Shown piece after piece: positions 60,498 to 64,000 of a DNA stretch of 64,000 nt. The first letter of the stretch is position 1, and every line of letters starts with the position of its first letter. A program made the position numbers and the translations under genes. The notes under the pieces were generated by a model. It worked only from the letters and a program-made list of their open reading frames with translations. It had not been told where the DNA came from and made no database searches. The DNA comes from an uncultured Acetatifactor sp. (GTDB lineage: Bacteria > Bacillota > Clostridia > Lachnospirales > Lachnospiraceae). The stretch is taken from NCBI GenBank assembly GCA_910578215.1, contig CAJTPH010000007.1, positions 33,449 through 97,448 of the forward strand, in the 5' to 3' direction.

Positions 60498-62918
60498 GTG
60501 GATTTGAAAAATATGGCACTGCATGAAACGGAGGGCGACACTCTTATTATGCGTTCGCCGGCGGCATGGCACAGGGACATGTACAGGGAGGCGGCGCCTG
60601 CGGGAAACGGTTTGATCGGCGCCCTGGTCTACGGCGGCATCAGTCAGGAGAGGATTGCGGTCAATCACGCGAGGCTTTGGGAACGGGGGAAAAGGCAGGA
60701 GCTGCCGGACGTGCATGAGACCCTGGCGCTTACCAGAGAGGCCATCGACAGGGGAGAATACCGGGAGGGCAACTGGTTCGGAGCCAATGCGTTGAAGGAA
60801 AAGGGCTACGCGCCCCGGCTGGGAAATCCCATTCCCGTGGGCGATCTGATTCTGGAGATGGACGGGAGAGATATTTTTAAGCATTACCGCCGCTTGATAC
60901 ATATGGATACCGGTGAGATAGAGGTAACATGGCAGGAGGGAGAGCAGACCTATTTAAGGGGCGTTTTTGTGTCCAGAAAGCGGGACATGGTGTTTGTGAG
61001 AATAAGCACGGACGGAAAGCCCTTCACGCTGCTTGCAGGCGTGGGACGCCATGAAACCTGGGAGGACGACGCCAAAAAGAAGTGGGAGGGCCGGGAGCCC
61101 GAAAGCTTTGCGGAGGGCAGCTCCTTCTGTTTTCAGGCGGTGCATGAGGACGGAACATGGTACGGGCTGCTGGGCGGTCTTAAAACCGACGGCAGGGTGT
61201 CGGAGTGGAAGGACAGCCTCCGGGTGGAGGGAGCCACGCAGGTTATTGCGGCGGTTAAGCCCGTGGTATTTTCCCCGGGGGAGCTTAAGCCTATGCTGAA
61301 GGAGGCGTGGGCTGAGGGGCTTTCGGCTGAGGAGCTCTTTGATTATGAGCAAAGGCTTCAGGAGCATGTGCGTCTGCATGCGCCCCTTTACCGCAGCGCC
61401 GAGGTGTCTTTTTCCGATAAAAAAGACACCTCCAATGAGGAGCTGCTTGCGGAAGCCTTTGAGAACGAAGCCTCCCCGGAGCTTTTGGAAAAGCAGTGGA
61501 AGTTTGGAAGGTATTTGATGATAAGCGGCACAAGGGAGGACGGAAACCCGTTTCCTCTGTATGGGCTGTGGCACGGGCGCTATAAGATGAACTGGCCCCA
61601 CAACATGGCAAACGAGAATGTGGAGATGATTTACTGGCATACCCTGCCGGGCAACCTGGGCTATACCATGCGGACTCTGATTCACTATTATGTGCAGAGA
61701 ATGCCGGCCTTCAGGGAGTGCGCCCGGAAGCTGTTCGGAATGCCGGGTATTTATCTGCCTGCGGGAACTACGCCAGAGCATTGCTACCCCACGCAGATCG
61801 TGCCGGTGATTCTTAACTGGATAGGCTGCGCGGGCTGGCTGTCCCAGATGTTTTACAGGTATTATCAGTACACGGGGGACAGGGAGCTTTTGGAGAAGGA
61901 AATCCTGCCCTTTATGTGGGAGGCCGGGCTGTTTTATGAAAATTACATTGTCCGGGATGAGCGGGGGACGGTACGGATTTATCCGTCCGTGTCCCCTGAA
62001 AACACGCCGGGGAACCTGATTCCCCCGGAAAATCCCGACATGGCGCATCCATGCCCCTCCGTGGAGAATGCCACCATGGATATTGCCATCATGAAGGAGC
62101 TTTTCTCCAGCCTGCTGGAGGTATCCCGGGATTTGGGGCTGTATCAGGAGAAGCGCGGGCTTTGGAAAGATATTATCGCCAGTCTGCCTGCCTATGGGGT
62201 CACGGAGGACGGAGACGTCAGGGAGTGGCAGAAGGACGGGCTTGAGGAGCGCTATAATCACAGGCACCTGTCTCACATCTATCCCCTTTTCCCCGGCACG
62301 GAGATTGTGCGGGGCAGGGATGACGAGGCGCAGGTAAAGGCGTTTGAAAAGGCTGTGGACAAGAGAATTCTCGGAGCGCAGACCGGCTGGTCCCTTTCCC
62401 ATATGGCATGTATTTATGCCAGGCTTCAGAGACCGGACAGGGTGATGGACTGCCTGGACACCATGGATAAGGCGTGTCTGCTGAAGAATTTCTTTACGCT
62501 GCACAATGACTGGCGCGGCATGGGGCTGACCCTTGGGAGGGGGCCGTCCGCGCCCGTGCAGCTCGACGCGGCGATGGGTATTGTGCAGGCGCTGCAGGAA
62601 TGCCTGCTCTTTGTGGACAGAGACTGTGTCAAGCTTCTTCCGGCGCTGCCGAAGCGTCTGGGAGAGGGCTCGCTCAGAGATTTCTGTTTTATGGCAGGCA
62701 CGGTCAGCATGAGCTGGAGCCTGCAGGAGAAGAAGCTGCATGCCGTGCTGTGCGCGGTAAGAGATACGGAAATTGCCGTAATTCTGCCGCCCTGGGCGGA
62801 GGGCATCCGGGTGAAGCAGGCGGAGGACGGTTCTGCGGACCGGAGCCTGTGCATGGACGGAAGTTCTGTCAGGCTTAAGCTGAGGGCAGGGGAGACTGTG
62901 GAGATAGGGAATGTTTGA
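60498..62918 (+). CDS. Glycoside hydrolase family 95-like protein (fucosidase/galactosidase-type)
   Basis: 806 residues from GTG 60498, which has GGGAGGT seven bases upstream; an ATG at 60447 inside the AraC gene is in frame but lacks a site. The N-terminal beta domain opens with AWHRDMYREAAPAGNGLIGA and IAVNHARLWERGKR, the usual GH95 start. The (alpha/alpha)6 barrel has MANENVEMIYW, the SPEN motif (YPSVSPENTPGN), NHRHLSHIYPLFPGTEI and QLDAAMGIVQALQECLL. These match GH95 positions but are diverged, so alpha-L-fucosidase or alpha-L-galactosidase specificity is open. No signal peptide. It likely trims pectin side chains. Confidence 0.85.
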   Translation: MDLKNMALHETEGDTLIMRSPAAWHRDMYREAAPAGNGLIGALVYGGISQERIAVNHARLWERGKRQELPDVHETLALTREAIDRGEYREGNWFGANALKEKGYAPRLGNPIPVGDLILEMDGRDIFKHYRRLIHMDTGEIEVTWQEGEQTYLRGVFVSRKRDMVFVRISTDGKPFTLLAGVGRHETWEDDAKKKWEGREPESFAEGSSFCFQAVHEDGTWYGLLGGLKTDGRVSEWKDSLRVEGATQVIAAVKPVVFSPGELKPMLKEAWAEGLSAEELFDYEQRLQEHVRLHAPLYRSAEVSFSDKKDTSNEELLAEAFENEASPELLEKQWKFGRYLMISGTREDGNPFPLYGLWHGRYKMNWPHNMANENVEMIYWHTLPGNLGYTMRTLIHYYVQRMPAFRECARKLFGMPGIYLPAGTTPEHCYPTQIVPVILNWIGCAGWLSQMFYRYYQYTGDRELLEKEILPFMWEAGLFYENYIVRDERGTVRIYPSVSPENTPGNLIPPENPDMAHPCPSVENATMDIAIMKELFSSLLEVSRDLGLYQEKRGLWKDIIASLPAYGVTEDGDVREWQKDGLEERYNHRHLSHIYPLFPGTEIVRGRDDEAQVKAFEKAVDKRILGAQTGWSLSHMACIYARLQRPDRVMDCLDTMDKACLLKNFFTLHNDWRGMGLTLGRGPSAPVQLDAAMGIVQALQECLLFVDRDCVKLLPALPKRLGEGSLRDFCFMAGTVSMSWSLQEKKLHAVLCAVRDTEIAVILPPWAEGIRVKQAEDGSADRSLCMDGSSVRLKLRAGETVEIGNV

Positions 62919-62959
62919 TTGGGACTGCATGGGGGGATGATGAGATATGGGCAAGTGAC

Positions 62960-63128
62960 GGGCGCCTGTGGCGCAGGCGTCCTGCCAGACAGCGCGATGG
63001 GCGTTCCGATGAGCCCTAATGCGTCGGCAATGCTCACCATTGGGTTCGCATCGCCTGGGCGCTGTCGCGCCCTGGTCTCATCTCCACACCGCTTCATGCC
63101 TTGCAGGGCGCCTGCGCCACAGGCGCCC
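62960..63128. repeat. Large inverted-repeat element between glycosidase genes
   Basis: Left arm 62960-62983 and right arm 63105-63128 are 24-bp inverted repeats with one mismatch; each is itself palindromic (GGGCGCCTGTGGCGCAGG). The 120 bases between hold nested pairs AGCGC/GCGCT, GCGATG/CATCGC and GAGC/GCTC, so the whole folds as one long hairpin. No coding frame of note. It sits 100 bases before the last gene and may be a mobile miniature element, a processing signal or an attenuator. Confidence 0.75.
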
Positions 63129-63228
63129 TGTGCGGTGCGTTTTAGACCGGGCGGTATTGGCATGGGGTCAGGGGTCCCGGGTGTTAGGTGGGGTAATAAA
63201 GACGGTACTGGAATAGGAGGAATACATA

Positions 63229-64000
63229 ATGGCAATTGACAGATACGCATTGGTGTCCCGGCACAACCCGGTTTTGGAGGCGGTGGATGTGGACTCGCCG
63301 CTTACGGTGGGAAACGGGGAGCTTGCTTTTACGGCGGATGTGACCGGGCTGCAGACCCTTTATGAGGAATATCTTGACACCTGCCCTCTGTGCACCATGT
63401 CCCAGTGGGGATGGCACACGAAGCCGGTGAGCGGGGAGCGCTACGATTACACCCTGAAGGACCTGGTGATGACGGAATTCGATTATAACGGGAGGAAGGT
63501 CGTCTATCCCAAGAATCCCAAGCCGGGCAACGAGGAGGTCTATGAGTGGCTGCGCAAAAATCCCCACAGGCTGGATCTGGCGAGGATCGGCTTTGAATAT
63601 GAGGATAAGGAGATCCGGGCGGACAGACTGACGGGAATTCGCCAGGAGCTTGATTTATACAGCGGAATATTAAAGAGCAGCTTTCTTCTGGACGGGAAAG
63701 GCTGTCAGGTGGAGACGGCGTGCGACAACGGGGAGGACGGCGCTCATGACACCGTTGGTATCCGCGTAAGGTCCTCTATGCTGGGAGAGGGAACGCTGTC
63801 CGTGGTGCTGGCATTTCCCTACGGCTCTCCGGTAAAAAGCGCGGCGGATTTTGACAGCCCCTCGCTGCACAGTACGGAGACAGTGGAGCAGGAAGAGCAT
63901 TCCGTGCTGCTGAAGCGCACGCTGGACAGGGATGTCTATTATGTAAGGCTTGTTTTTGGCCAGGGAGTGAAGGTACTGATGCCGGATACGGATTCGGAGC
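63229..64000 (+). CDS. Probable six-hairpin-type glycosidase, 3' end outside the window
   Basis: 257 codons are visible; the frame is open to the right edge. ATG 63229 follows AGGAGG by eight bases. The start reads RHNPVLEAVDVDSPLTVGNG and GLQTLYEEYLDTCPLCTMSQ followed by WGWHTKPVSG, which resembles the N-terminal beta-sandwich of (alpha/alpha)6-barrel glycosidases (for example GH65/GH95-like clans). No catalytic residues can be placed because the barrel lies beyond the window. Position downstream of the GH95-like gene suggests a role in the same pectin-sugar pathway. Confidence 0.65.
   Translation, partial: MAIDRYALVSRHNPVLEAVDVDSPLTVGNGELAFTADVTGLQTLYEEYLDTCPLCTMSQWGWHTKPVSGERYDYTLKDLVMTEFDYNGRKVVYPKNPKPGNEEVYEWLRKNPHRLDLARIGFEYEDKEIRADRLTGIRQELDLYSGILKSSFLLDGKGCQVETACDNGEDGAHDTVGIRVRSSMLGEGTLSVVLAFPYGSPVKSAADFDSPSLHSTETVEQEEHSVLLKRTLDRDVYYVRLVFGQGVKVLMPDTDSE

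Noticed and set aside
60954..62954. A 666-codon open frame on the minus strand
   Set aside because: It is the antisense of the GH95-like gene. The composition is His/Arg/Pro/Gln-rich without domain motifs, typical of shadow frames in GC-rich coding DNA.
1..64000. tRNA or rRNA genes
   Set aside because: No cloverleaf with TTCGA-type loop and CCA end, and no 16S, 23S or 5S conserved segments, were noticed by reading. A tRNA scan could still find one.

Overview
The window looks like a chromosome segment from a Clostridia bacterium, most probably a Lachnospiraceae gut or rumen commensal. The evidence is inference from content: moderate GC, AGGAGG-type ribosome-binding sites, consensus sigma-A promoters, T-box leaders, a four-subunit 2-oxoacid:ferredoxin oxidoreductase and a rich set of plant-polysaccharide enzymes. 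No rRNA gene, tRNA gene, CRISPR array or phage module was seen.

Layout. 1-3044: a partial membrane-anchored protein, a YunG-like protein, a small membrane protein, a tandem pair of a dispersed repeat, and a lipoprotein. 3150-7991 (minus): a complete family-1 carbohydrate ABC importer (ATPase, two permeases, binding protein). 8116-10260: an FRG-domain protein, a CbiT-like methyltransferase gene with an in-frame TAG codon, and a cluster of hairpin-forming repeats. 10262-13875: an AT-richer islet with an XRE regulator, a short alanyl-tRNA synthetase behind an alanine T-box, and a small membrane protein. 14050-20274: housekeeping and repair genes (exonuclease III, Dus, RecQ), a possible 6S-like RNA, and an Rpn-family nuclease beside another copy of the dispersed repeat.

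20282-24778: a consensus promoter and a T-box-like leader precede the gamma-delta-alpha-beta oxidoreductase operon and truA. 25017-31970: an AraC-GGDEF fusion, a small HAD protein, an ECF sigma factor with a long C-terminal extension, a 1-phosphofructokinase, a GH2 glycosidase and a carbamate kinase. 32349-37579: a GH42 beta-galactosidase, aroA, cysK and an IscR-like Rrf2 regulator. 37703-43343: two large exported proteins, one with LamG-like, Ig-like and SLH-like parts and one a membrane-anchored PL1-type pectate lyase. 43383-45594: adk-map-KOW-infA as a free-standing unit with its own promoter and terminator. 45657-51280: MarR with an Eis-like acetyltransferase, AhpC with a domain-inverted AhpF-like reductase, and a FIST-domain protein. 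51443-57540: GH51 arabinofuranosidase, then MoxR, DUF58 and transglutaminase genes. 57556-64000: a pectin side-chain locus with a PL4 rhamnogalacturonan lyase, an AraC regulator, a GH95-like enzyme and the start of another probable glycosidase.

How it fits together. PL1, PL4, GH2, GH42, GH51 and GH95-like enzymes together would take apart pectin: backbone plus arabinan, galactan, glucuronic acid and fucose or galactose side chains. The ABC importer is a candidate uptake route, but nothing in the sequence fixes its sugar. The oxidoreductase would feed low-potential electrons from 2-oxoacids to ferredoxin. AhpC and the reductase next to it handle peroxides, as expected for an anaerobe.
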